Assembly (NCBI GenBank): GCA_910580005.1
Contig: CAJTXH010000026.1
Coordinates: 1-26,436, forward strand
Reading direction: 5' to 3'
DNA from: an uncultured Lachnospiraceae bacterium
GTDB lineage: Bacteria; Bacillota; Clostridia; Lachnospirales; Lachnospiraceae
DNA: 26,436 nucleotides
Part shown: positions 8,995 to 16,263 of the stretch, one piece after another
Position numbering within the stretch: position 1 is the stretch's first letter
Layout of the letters: each line of letters opens with the position of its first letter
Position numbers and translations under genes: made by a program
The notes under the pieces: generated by a model
Database searches by the model: none
The model's input: the letters and a program-made list of their open reading frames with translations, nothing else
Told to the model about the DNA's origin: nothing

Positions 8995-11900
8995 CTAATA
9001 TCCTTTTTCTTTCAGGTAAATATAAGTACGTTCACTGTTTTTATCATCAATATACTCAAAGTAATGATGATGTTCTTCTTCTTCTTTCTGGTTTAACTTG
9101 AAACCAGAATTAATACATTTTTCTATTTCTTCTAAAAGTCCATCACCTGTTACAGCCCTTCTTCCAAAAAGTTCTGTTTCCATATCAATATAGCTTCCAT
9201 GTGCAGTATTGTATTGTTCATAATCAAATTGGTAGAAGATTACAGGTTTTTTCTGGTAGTACACATCCCAGCATACACTTGAATAGTCCGTAATTAACAT
9301 ATGGCATTTTTTCATAATTTCATTAAGCGGCTCTTCTCCAAAAGGGACAAGTGTTATATTGCTTGTGGTCTTCTTAAAGTTCTTTAAATATCCTGCAAAC
9401 TTTGGATGTATATAGAATATCATCCTTGTATTATTGTTTTCAAGCAGCTCTGAAAGGCGTCTGCTCTGCAAAAGGCTTGAATAATTTTTGTAGTAACCGC
9501 TTGCAAGAAATTCTTCATCACTGACTTCCTCAAGCCATGAGCGCCATGTTGGCATTGTAAGTATAATCTTGTCATCATACGTTGAGGTGTCTTCAAGCAC
9601 ATCCCAGCGTGTAAAGCCAGTAATTGGAGCTTTGCTGCGTTTATATCCAAGGTAATTGACAACTATCTCCTGTTCAAACTGTGATGTTGTGGCAAAGTAT
9701 GTCATAGGGCTGCTGCCATGCTTGCCAAACAGTGGTGCGACCTGCTTTAACGCTGTAACACCATGCTGGAGGAAGAAAATAGGCCTTTTATCAATTTTAG
9801 AACGTATAAGGCTTGTTTTACATCTCCAGGCATACAGGTGTGTCCTTGAATCAGATGCAATATATAAAACCGAACCCAGTACATATAAGATATGCTTAAA
9901 GCTCATAAACTGTATTATATGGGCATCATATGTCTTAATCTTGTCATAATCAGGTGCTTTTTTGTCAATTACGTAATAAATATCTTTTTTCTCTTCTTCT
10001 GAGAGATTTTCCATACAATATTTAAAGAAATAATATCCATTATCCTGTGCCATAGAGCAGAATTTCTCATAAACAAGCCATACTTTCCTGTGTTTAAACA
10101 AAGGTTTTGAAAGGATATAGATAATGCTGGCTGCCATTTCCTTAATCTTTGTAAAATATACATCATATGGTGAATCAGGACGGTAAAGGTAAGCGAGGAA
10201 GCCGCCTTTAGTGTAATAAGGAAATGTCATATGCCCTTCGCCAGCAGAATACTGCCTGTTAGTAAGGTAAAAGTTATATTTCCAGTAATTGCCACAGAAC
10301 CTGGCTTTTATATCATTTTCGTAGCCATATTTTTCAGCCAGTATCCTGAAATCCCAATAAAGTTCACGCATTGGCAGCGTATCAAAGTCAATTACTGCTT
10401 TTATAAAATAGTATTTTACATTTTCATCTATTGTATATTTTACAGGTATATCGTAGCTTACAGCACTTCTGTAACGCAATACAATATCTTTAATTACAAG
10501 GCCATGCTGTTTCTTCATCTTAAGGTAAACTGTAGAAACAGAGCGCCTGGACTGGATTTTCATGATTTGCGCCTGCGTGTATTCATTAACAATCTTATCA
10601 GGGGTGCAAAGCATTATTCCATAATTGCGGCTGCCCATCCTTGCATAAGGGACTATTGCAACCTCACCAGGTTCATATTTTTTGCCAATTTTAAACCCAG
10701 GGTTTCCAACTTCTGTAACTATACATGGTGCAAGATACCCTTCTGGCTTGTCAAACTTTTCATAAGAAGAGTCGGCAAGCTTTGCAAGTTCCTGGTTATG
10801 GAAATATGCAATAAACTTTGATGAAAGCGACTTGTCCATAACTTCTGCTGCAAGCAGGTATCTTCCAGATGGCATCAGTTTTTCTTTCCATTCTATAAAA
10901 TCTTCTATTATGGTTTTTGTAGCACGCTCTTCATTGGTTGTTTCCCTTACACACACTATTACATTATTATTATCAATTAGTAAAAACCTTACAGGTATAA
11001 GCTCTGTATTTTTAAACCCTGTATCAATATAGATTTTATTGTTTTCACTTTTAAGGACTGACTGTACAGGATGCCTGTCTGCATTATTAACACTGCATCC
11101 TTCTTCAGCAGCATGGAAATGCCTTATATAAACAGGCTGGACTTTAAGCCTTGGAAATGTTCTTTTAAGTTCACGTTCCTTAAGCCTGTCTATTACAGAT
11201 TTAACCTTAAACTTGCTAAGGACTTCCTCTGCATAAGTTCTAGGTGTTGTATTAGTAATGACTACATAATCAAAACAGTCATTATAATCATCATATAATG
11301 CAGCACTTAAGCCCTTTTTAAACCATTTCTTTTCAAACTGTACAATATCATTTTTCTGTACAAAGTTTTTAATTGTTTCAAGGTCACTTCTGCCAAGGAC
11401 TTTTGACGGATGTATAACACGCCTTGGTGTCTGGATATTTTTAGAGTAATCCTCAATAACCATGCCATCTTCTTTGCCATAAAGCACAAGGTCAAGCATT
11501 TTGGCGGGGGCATCAAGAGAGTCGTATTTAATAAATTTCTCACAGTAAGTCCCGTCATCATAACTTTCACCAAGGATTTTCTCTGTAACAAGCCAGTCTG
11601 AAAGCTCTTCTATATTATAAAGCTTTGTAAAAGGCAATTCTGTAATATCAAGGTACATGCCGCGGTCCTGCATATACTGTTCGTAATCATACATATACAA
11701 TATAACAGGCTTCCTTGTTACAGAATAATCAAAAAATACACTGGAATAATCAGTTATTAACGCATCAGTGCAGTTTAAAAATTCGTATTTGTCTACATCA
11801 GAAGGAAAGCTTTTAATATGTCTGTATTCACCAAGCTGTATTGCATTTTTAAGAATAGGGTGGAAATTAACATATAAAACCTGGCTGTCTTTCATCCTGT

Positions 11901-12699
11901 CATCAAGGTATTTCATCATTTCTGATATTTCTCTGCTATATGAGCCATACTTAACAGAGTGGTTGCTTGTGCCGCGCCATGTAGGCATGTACGCATATAC
12001 AGTTTTATCAACAAGCCCAAGCTTTTTACGTATTTCTGCTGCTTTTTCCATATCCATGAAAATACTGTTCCTTGGATAGCCACTTAAAGCAACCTTGCCA
12101 GTATACAAGGCATTAAGGTTATAATCCTCCATTATTGCATTTTTGGTAAATTCATTAGGATGCATAAGGTATGTTGCCTGTAAAAAGTTATGCTGGACAT
12201 TATACATTGACTCTATGCCCTTGCGCATCTGTTTCCCAAGGGTTTTAAGGGGAGTGCCATGCCATGTCTGTAAATACACCTGTTCCTCTTTCTTTATAAA
12301 ATATACAGGAAAAGAACTGTTATTAATAAGATATTTAGCTGTTGCAAGTACTTTAAGGTATTTATATGATGAAATACACACAAGTTTAACTGGAATATTA
12401 TTAGCTTCAATAAATTTTTTGTGTTTTTCATAATCGTCAGTATTGCTGCTGTAATATATTTCATAATTAGCGGCATCAGGACGTGAAAGCAGTTCTTTTA
12501 ATATATAAAAAGGAGAGTCCGATATTGTAGTGCCATGAAAAGATTCAAACAGTATACGGTTCTCTATAACATCACAATGTTTGTAGTAGCTTCCATAGAA
12601 AAATTTCATTTTAGGAGCTCTTCCTATTATTCTTCTTAAATTATTAACCAAGACATGTGCCCCGCTTACTGCCTTGTTTTTAATTTTACTAATAAACAT
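8995..12699 (-). CDS. Two-domain CDP-glycerol glycerophosphotransferase (TagF-like)
   Basis: Polymerises glycerol phosphate from CDP-glycerol for a teichoic-acid-type wall polymer at the inner membrane face. ATG 12699 (MFISKIKNK) has a GGAAAGGGA ribosome site 7 nt upstream; the longer reading from 12756 has none. This gives 1234 residues, far longer than single-domain TagF (about 700-750), because there are two catalytic units. The first (about 45-400) has TWHGTPLK (H147), MPTWRG and ITDYSSVFFDY (about 317). The second (about 875-1215) has LQHGVTALK, MPTWRSW and ITDYSSVCWDVYY followed by YEQYNTAHGSYID. Between them are about 470 residues of beta-rich linker. One unit could prime and the other elongate, or the polymer could have mixed linkages; that is inference. 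It follows the tagD-like gene and precedes the nucleotidase gene in one operon. Confidence 0.93.
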   Translation of the reverse strand: MFISKIKNKAVSGAHVLVNNLRRIIGRAPKMKFFYGSYYKHCDVIENRILFESFHGTTISDSPFYILKELLSRPDAANYEIYYSSNTDDYEKHKKFIEANNIPVKLVCISSYKYLKVLATAKYLINNSSFPVYFIKKEEQVYLQTWHGTPLKTLGKQMRKGIESMYNVQHNFLQATYLMHPNEFTKNAIMEDYNLNALYTGKVALSGYPRNSIFMDMEKAAEIRKKLGLVDKTVYAYMPTWRGTSNHSVKYGSYSREISEMMKYLDDRMKDSQVLYVNFHPILKNAIQLGEYRHIKSFPSDVDKYEFLNCTDALITDYSSVFFDYSVTRKPVILYMYDYEQYMQDRGMYLDITELPFTKLYNIEELSDWLVTEKILGESYDDGTYCEKFIKYDSLDAPAKMLDLVLYGKEDGMVIEDYSKNIQTPRRVIHPSKVLGRSDLETIKNFVQKNDIVQFEKKWFKKGLSAALYDDYNDCFDYVVITNTTPRTYAEEVLSKFKVKSVIDRLKERELKRTFPRLKVQPVYIRHFHAAEEGCSVNNADRHPVQSVLKSENNKIYIDTGFKNTELIPVRFLLIDNNNVIVCVRETTNEERATKTIIEDFIEWKEKLMPSGRYLLAAEVMDKSLSSKFIAYFHNQELAKLADSSYEKFDKPEGYLAPCIVTEVGNPGFKIGKKYEPGEVAIVPYARMGSRNYGIMLCTPDKIVNEYTQAQIMKIQSRRSVSTVYLKMKKQHGLVIKDIVLRYRSAVSYDIPVKYTIDENVKYYFIKAVIDFDTLPMRELYWDFRILAEKYGYENDIKARFCGNYWKYNFYLTNRQYSAGEGHMTFPYYTKGGFLAYLYRPDSPYDVYFTKIKEMAASIIYILSKPLFKHRKVWLVYEKFCSMAQDNGYYFFKYCMENLSEEEKKDIYYVIDKKAPDYDKIKTYDAHIIQFMSFKHILYVLGSVLYIASDSRTHLYAWRCKTSLIRSKIDKRPIFFLQHGVTALKQVAPLFGKHGSSPMTYFATTSQFEQEIVVNYLGYKRSKAPITGFTRWDVLEDTSTYDDKIILTMPTWRSWLEEVSDEEFLASGYYKNYSSLLQSRRLSELLENNNTRMIFYIHPKFAGYLKNFKKTTSNITLVPFGEEPLNEIMKKCHMLITDYSSVCWDVYYQKKPVIFYQFDYEQYNTAHGSYIDMETELFGRRAVTGDGLLEEIEKCINSGFKLNQKEEEEHHHYFEYIDDKNSERTYIYLKEKGY

Positions 12700-12736
12700 T
12701 TTGAAATCCCTTTCCAGAATTATATTCCATAACATT

Positions 12737-12761
12737 ATGCCAGGGACGGCTGGCATTTTTT
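12737..12761. other. Hairpin with T-run in the tagD-tagF gap
   Basis: ATGCCAG and CTGGCAT form a 7-bp stem with a 6-nt loop, followed on the plus strand by six Ts. On the operon (minus) strand it is preceded by As and lacks a T tract, so it would not terminate the operon. It could stop antisense transcription or act as a processing or mRNA-stability hairpin between the two genes. Confidence 0.4.
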
Positions 12762-13158
12762 AGTCTGGCTGTTTAAGCCCCAAATCACTTTTAATCTTTG
12801 TAGTAGATATGCCTTCTGTTCTTGGAAGATATATAACTTCGCAGTAATCTTTCAGGAAATCAAATTTCCCTTCCCAGTCATGTCCCATTACAAATATATC
12901 TATATCATTTTCCGTCACATCTTTTATTTTCTGTTCCCATGTGTTTTCGGGAATTACTTTGTCTACATATTTGACAGCCTCAAGGATTTGTTTCCTGTCT
13001 TCAAAAGAATAATAAGCTTTTTTATTCTTTATAGCATTAAACTCATCCGTAGAAATTGCAACTACCAGGTAATCGCCTAATTCCCTGGCACGCCTTAATA
13101 AATTAATATGGCCTACATGTAGCAAATCAAAAGTTCCATAAGTAATTACTTTTTTCAT
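12760..13158 (-). CDS. tagD: Glycerol-3-phosphate cytidylyltransferase (TagD/TarD-like)
   Basis: Makes CDP-glycerol from CTP and glycerol 3-phosphate, the donor for the polymerase encoded next. The 132-residue protein has the nucleotidyltransferase signature GTFDLLHVGH (residues 8-17) and the C-terminal RTEGISTTKIK motif typical of TagD/GCT. The start chosen is ATG 13158, with GGAG 6 nt before it; the in-frame ATG 13170 has only AGGG directly abutting it. Size equals the usual TagD length (about 130). It is the first gene of the polymer operon, with a promoter at 13236-13264. The gap to the polymerase start is about 60 nt and contains a hairpin. Confidence 0.93.
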   Translation of the reverse strand: MKKVITYGTFDLLHVGHINLLRRARELGDYLVVAISTDEFNAIKNKKAYYSFEDRKQILEAVKYVDKVIPENTWEQKIKDVTENDIDIFVMGHDWEGKFDFLKDYCEVIYLPRTEGISTTKIKSDLGLKQPD

Positions 13159-13235
13159 ATTAATCTCCATCCCTGATAATCATTTTATCTTGTAATTCTT
13201 GTTAAGTGCCCTGTGGTATACGGCACACAAAATAT

Positions 13236-13264
13236 ATAATAACACTTTTTTAAGTTTCTGTCAC
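13236..13264 (-). promoter_or_regulatory. Promoter of the tagD operon
   Basis: On the minus strand GTGACA (13259-13264) and TATTAT (13236-13241) are 17 bp apart, a good sigma-A fit. The 5' leader of about 70 nt contains a small GTGCC/GGCAC hairpin near 13206-13226. The -35 box overlaps the end of a dispersed repeat copy. Confidence 0.5.
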
Positions 13265-13330
13265 CCACCTGTTTCATAAAATTTCCAGTTATCCTGTGTT
13301 TGCAAGCGGACGCAGGGTTTCCGTGCCCAG
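13262..13330 (-). repeat. Dispersed two-hairpin element, copy 2 (truncated)
   Basis: Conserved module read on the minus strand: TCCGCTTGCAAACACAGG followed by ATAACTGGAAATTTTATG, then a degraded end (AAACAGGTGGGTG). The 5' variable hairpin is cut: only GGCACGGAAACCCTGCG, its 3' arm, remains. It is next to the 3' end of the hisC remnant, exactly where copy 1 (19564-19670) sits relative to intact hisC, so it was probably part of the same duplication. Confidence 0.75.
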
Positions 13331-13373
13331 CTAAATATTCCATTTCATCCTGTGTCCCTATGGAATATTTAGC
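13330..13373. repeat. Perfect 14-bp inverted repeat inside the hisC remnant
   Basis: GCTAAATATTCCAT (13330-13343) and ATGGAATATTTAGC (13360-13373) are exact reverse complements around a 16-nt loop. The matching stretch in intact hisC is only weakly palindromic (TTTCCAT...ATGAAAT), so the symmetry arose in the remnant. Confidence 0.85.
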
Positions 13374-13801
13374 AGTGCCAACAGCAATGGAGAGCCTTGT
13401 CATTGGATAATTGTTAAATCTGCATATGCTTCATCTATTATTACCACAACATCTTTGTTGTGTTCTATTATGTCCCTTAAGAAAATTATGCCCTGGCATA
13501 CACCTGTAGGTGCATTTGGGTTAGCTATTATAATGCCCCCATTTTCCTGGTAATAATCTTCTGCCTTTATCTGGAAACTGCTGTCCAGCACCAGCCTTAT
13601 ATAGGGTATGCCAAAAAGCTCTTCCCATACATTATAGAATGAATAAGTTATATCTGGGAATAAAACCGGTATTTTGCTGTTAAAAAATGCCATAAATGCT
13701 ATTGTGGTGACATCATCTGGACCAACACCTGTAAACACCTGTTCTTTTTCAGCATTATTCCCATGTTAATCCTCCTATTTAACCATTTTTTGTGCTATCA
13801 T
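13330..13801 (-). pseudogene. Remnant of a duplicated aat-hisC operon
   Basis: Deletion-scarred copy of the operon at 19683-21954. Reading on the minus strand from 13801, the first 8 codons of aat (MIAQKMVK) join straight to its last codons (GAG GAT TAA) at an AAAT microhomology. A hisC start follows, then a jump to the region equivalent to HisC residues 72-186 (EKEQVFTGVGPDDV to DEAYADL). Then come jumps to NYPMTRLS out of frame, and to SIGTQDEMEYL near the C terminus. The PLP lysine region and most of aat are gone, so neither product is functional. The two frame fragments at 13400-13738 and 13185-13403 are pieces of this remnant, not separate genes. Retained residues differ from the intact copy at scattered positions (for example E for D at the EKDQ equivalent), so the duplication is not recent. 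Confidence 0.9.
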
Positions 13802-13832
13802 TTATAGGAATGCTTCCAATAGTTTTGCTCTA

Positions 13833-13860
13833 AGTATAGCACTCTTTCCAGCGATATCAA
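13833..13860 (-). promoter_or_regulatory. Relic promoter of the aat-hisC remnant
   Basis: TTGATA and TATACT are 16 bp apart, identical in boxes and spacing to the promoter of intact aat (21987-22014), and the flanking bases match closely. The ribosome site behind it has decayed (GGAAGCATTCC in place of GGAAGGAG). It may still drive a short non-coding transcript. Confidence 0.6.
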
Positions 13861-13920
13861 AGAAAAAATTATAAAACTTCACGTCTGTTTTATAAAATTC
13901 CTGATGTTTACTGGCAAAAT

Positions 13921-13982
13921 ACATAACAGCAGAAATACAGTCTTTGCATTACTATACAAAAGCTGTATTTCTGCTGTTATGT
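13921..13982. terminator. 20-bp perfect inverted repeat, likely terminator
   Basis: Arms at 13921-13940 and 13963-13982 are perfect reverse complements (ACATAACAGCAGAAATACAG), with a 22-nt loop. It lies about 25 nt beyond the stop of the exported protein gene at 14007, so a terminator role on the minus strand is likely. The tail there is only ATTTTGCC, a weak T tract. The stem is longer than most terminators, so a small-element remnant is an alternative. The rest of 13865-14006 shows nothing else recognisable. Confidence 0.5.
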
Positions 13983-14006
13983 GGCTGGGTAAAATTATCA
14001 TGCATG

Positions 14007-15056
14007 TTATTTTTTAAACTTGAATAAAATAGTTTGTTCACTTTTCCCCGGGTCATATCCTGTTACGTAGAATTCATTGTCATTAACAACTGTTATATCT
14101 GCTGCATAGTGCTTTCCCTTATTAATCCAATGGTTTTGTAAATCTATAAGCTTTGTCCTTTTATCTTCATTCCATTTTAGTTTATAAACCCCGTCCTTTT
14201 TAGCAATATAGATAGAATTGTTTTTATATTCAAATGCAGTTGCTTTTTCTTTTACTTCATTTAAATCCAGTTCTTTAATTATTTTCCCGGTTTTAATTCC
14301 TGATATTACAAATTTATCCATGCTTTTATTAAATCCAATCATATATTTGTTTTTTGCGGTTTTGCCCAAATCAAGTAAATTCCTTTGAAAAAACCCTTCG
14401 TTATCTGACACCTTGCGTTTCCAAAGCAGTTTCTTTTTTTTATAATCAATTACCCCTGCCATGTTTATGTCATTTTTATTGTGACGGTTTATAGTAAGCT
14501 GGACGAATATCCTGTTATTTTTATAATTGTGTACTTTATAATATGTATCTGTATTAGTACTATATGAAATATTAAACATTTTTGCTAAATCAATTTTTGA
14601 AACCAGCTTTCCGTCAGGAGAAACTATTGCAAACAGTTTTTTGGTTTTGTCATCAGACAGAAAGCATTCATACTGCATTCCCATATTTCCGCCAGGCATA
14701 ATACGGTTATATTTAATCTGTGGCTGGTGTTTTATAATCTGTTTTAATATGCTTTTGGGCATTTTCAACTCTTTTAAGATAGTTTTATCTTCATCCCATT
14801 GGATTAAATAATGAATATCGCTGTTTCCATAAAGTGAATATAATTTATTGTTTTTGTCATAAAAAGTTTCATATATACGAGGCAGGAAATTATCCCAGGA
14901 ACGGAAAAATATTTCCCTTTGTGTTTCTTTGTAAGTATTTGCCAGTGCTGTATTGGCAGTAAGGCAGAAAGACAGTATTATAATTAATGTTTTTTTAATG
15001 CATTGCTTTATATTGTTTACATATGCTTTAGTTTTTTTTAGATTATTATTTCCCAT
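14007..15056 (-). CDS. Exported protein of unknown function, propeller-like, paralog A
   Basis: A 349-residue protein I do not recognise. A basic N-terminus and hydrophobic stretch (KKTLIIILSFCLTANTALA) form a signal peptide likely cleaved after ALA; the cysteine context (LSFC) is not a good lipobox. The mature part has recurring blade-like units, such as YMIGFNKSMDKFVISGI with KTGKIIKELDL, and NNSIYIAKKDGVYKLKW, suggesting a WD40/PQQ-like beta-propeller. Catalytic motifs are not evident. AGGAGG lies 7 nt before the ATG. It is a tandem duplicate of the 15141-16163 gene (roughly 85% identical by eye), but its first 20 codons differ: its start resembles that of the subtilase gene (MGNN plus a near-identical ribosome site). 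It probably acts outside the cell with the subtilase. Confidence 0.85.
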   Translation of the reverse strand: MGNNNLKKTKAYVNNIKQCIKKTLIIILSFCLTANTALANTYKETQREIFFRSWDNFLPRIYETFYDKNNKLYSLYGNSDIHYLIQWDEDKTILKELKMPKSILKQIIKHQPQIKYNRIMPGGNMGMQYECFLSDDKTKKLFAIVSPDGKLVSKIDLAKMFNISYSTNTDTYYKVHNYKNNRIFVQLTINRHNKNDINMAGVIDYKKKKLLWKRKVSDNEGFFQRNLLDLGKTAKNKYMIGFNKSMDKFVISGIKTGKIIKELDLNEVKEKATAFEYKNNSIYIAKKDGVYKLKWNEDKRTKLIDLQNHWINKGKHYAADITVVNDNEFYVTGYDPGKSEQTILFKFKK

Positions 15057-15140
15057 TTATTTTCCTCCTGCTTAATAAAAATCCTGTTATATTGTGTTTT
15101 TGGTATAGTATTATGTGGCTGGGTAAAATTATCATGTATG

Positions 15141-16163
15141 TTATTTTTTAAACCTGAATAAAATAGTTTCTTCACTTTCTCCCGGGTCATATCCTATTAC
15201 GTAGAATTCATTGTCATTAACAACTGTTATATCTGCTGCATAGTGCTTTCCCTTATTAATCCAATGGTTTTGTAAATCTATAAGCTTTGTCATTTTATCT
15301 TCATTCCATTTTAATTTATAAACCCCGTCCTTTTTAGCAATATAGATAGAATTATTTTCATATTCAAATGCCTTTGCCTTTTCTTCTTCTGCATTTAAAT
15401 CCAGTTCTTTAATTATTTTCCCATTTTTAATGCCTGATATTACAAATTTATCCAAGCTTTTATTAAAGCCAATCATATATTTATTTTTTGCGGTTTTGCC
15501 AAAACCAAATGAACTGTTTTGAAAAAAACCTTCGTTATCTGACACCTTGCGTTTCCAAAGCAGTTTCTTTTTTTTATAATCAATTACCCCTGCCATGTTT
15601 ATGTCATTTTTCTTGTAACGGCTTATAGTAAGCTGGACGAATATCTGGTTATTTTTATAATTGTGTACTTTATAATATGTATCTGCATTAGTATTATATG
15701 AAATATTAAATATTTTTGCTAAATTAATTTTTGAAACCAGCTTTCCATCAGGAGAAACTATTACAAACAGATCTTTGACTTTAATAATTTTGTCATCAGA
15801 CAGAAAGAATCCATACTGCATTCCTATATTTCCATCAGGCATAATACGGTTATATTTAATCTGTGGATGGTGTTTTATAAGCTGCTTTAATATGCTTTTG
15901 GGCATTTTCAAATTTTTTAAGATAGTTTTATCTTTATCCCATTGGATTAAATAATGAGTATCTTGATCTCCGAAAAGTGAATATAACTTATTGTTTTTGT
16001 CATAAAAAGTTTCATTTATATGGTGTTTGTAATTATTCCTGGAACGGAAAAATATTTCCCTTTGTGTTTCTTTATAAGTATTTGCCAGTGCTGTATTAGC
16101 AGTAAGACAGAAAGACAGTATTATAATTAATGTTTTTTTTAATGTTAATGTTAATTTTCCCAT
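15141..16163 (-). CDS. Exported protein of unknown function, propeller-like, paralog B
   Basis: A 340-residue tandem paralog of the preceding entry, with the same signal peptide core (KKTLIIILSFCLTANTALA) and the same blade-like repeats. It differs by a short indel (IIKVKD in place of KT-K near residue 125) and scattered substitutions concentrated in the first 40 mature residues and around GFFQNSSFGFG. The ribosome site is AAAGGGA at a rather long spacing (about 11 nt), weaker than paralog A's. The downstream flank (TTATGTGGCTGGGTAAAAT) is shared with paralog A, so the duplicated unit includes the 3' non-coding part. It lies about 100 nt after the subtilase stop, with a GC-rich hairpin between. 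Function unknown. Confidence 0.85.
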   Translation of the reverse strand: MGKLTLTLKKTLIIILSFCLTANTALANTYKETQREIFFRSRNNYKHHINETFYDKNNKLYSLFGDQDTHYLIQWDKDKTILKNLKMPKSILKQLIKHHPQIKYNRIMPDGNIGMQYGFFLSDDKIIKVKDLFVIVSPDGKLVSKINLAKIFNISYNTNADTYYKVHNYKNNQIFVQLTISRYKKNDINMAGVIDYKKKKLLWKRKVSDNEGFFQNSSFGFGKTAKNKYMIGFNKSLDKFVISGIKNGKIIKELDLNAEEEKAKAFEYENNSIYIAKKDGVYKLKWNEDKMTKLIDLQNHWINKGKHYAADITVVNDNEFYVIGYDPGESEETILFRFKK

Positions 16164-16202
16164 AAGATATTTATTCCCTTTCTTTTAGTTAAGATAAAGT
16201 AC

Positions 16203-16224
16203 CCTCCCCGGCAATATGGGGAGG
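16203..16224. terminator. GC-rich hairpin after the subtilase
   Basis: CCTCCCC and GGGGAGG form a 7-bp stem with an 8-nt loop, a marked GC patch in AT-rich DNA. On the minus strand it follows the subtilase stop by about 40 nt and is followed by GTACTTTATC, a poor T tract. It may be a weak terminator or attenuator ahead of paralog B. Confidence 0.5.
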
Positions 16225-16263
16225 ATATTAGCTTTATTTAATAAATCCTGTTATTACTATTTA

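Noticed and set aside
10231..10821. 196-codon open frame on the plus strand
   Set aside because: It is antisense to the middle of the glycerophosphotransferase gene, has no ribosome site and its product is cysteine- and aromatic-rich without any motif; a shadow of the real frame.
8995..12756. Longer start for the glycerophosphotransferase at 12756
   Set aside because: The extra 19 codons read through an intergenic hairpin and have no ribosome site, while ATG 12699 has a good one.
13185..13403. 72-codon minus-strand frame as a separate gene
   Set aside because: Its first third is hisC C-terminal fragments joined by deletions and the rest is the repeat element and tagD promoter read through; part of the pseudogene region.
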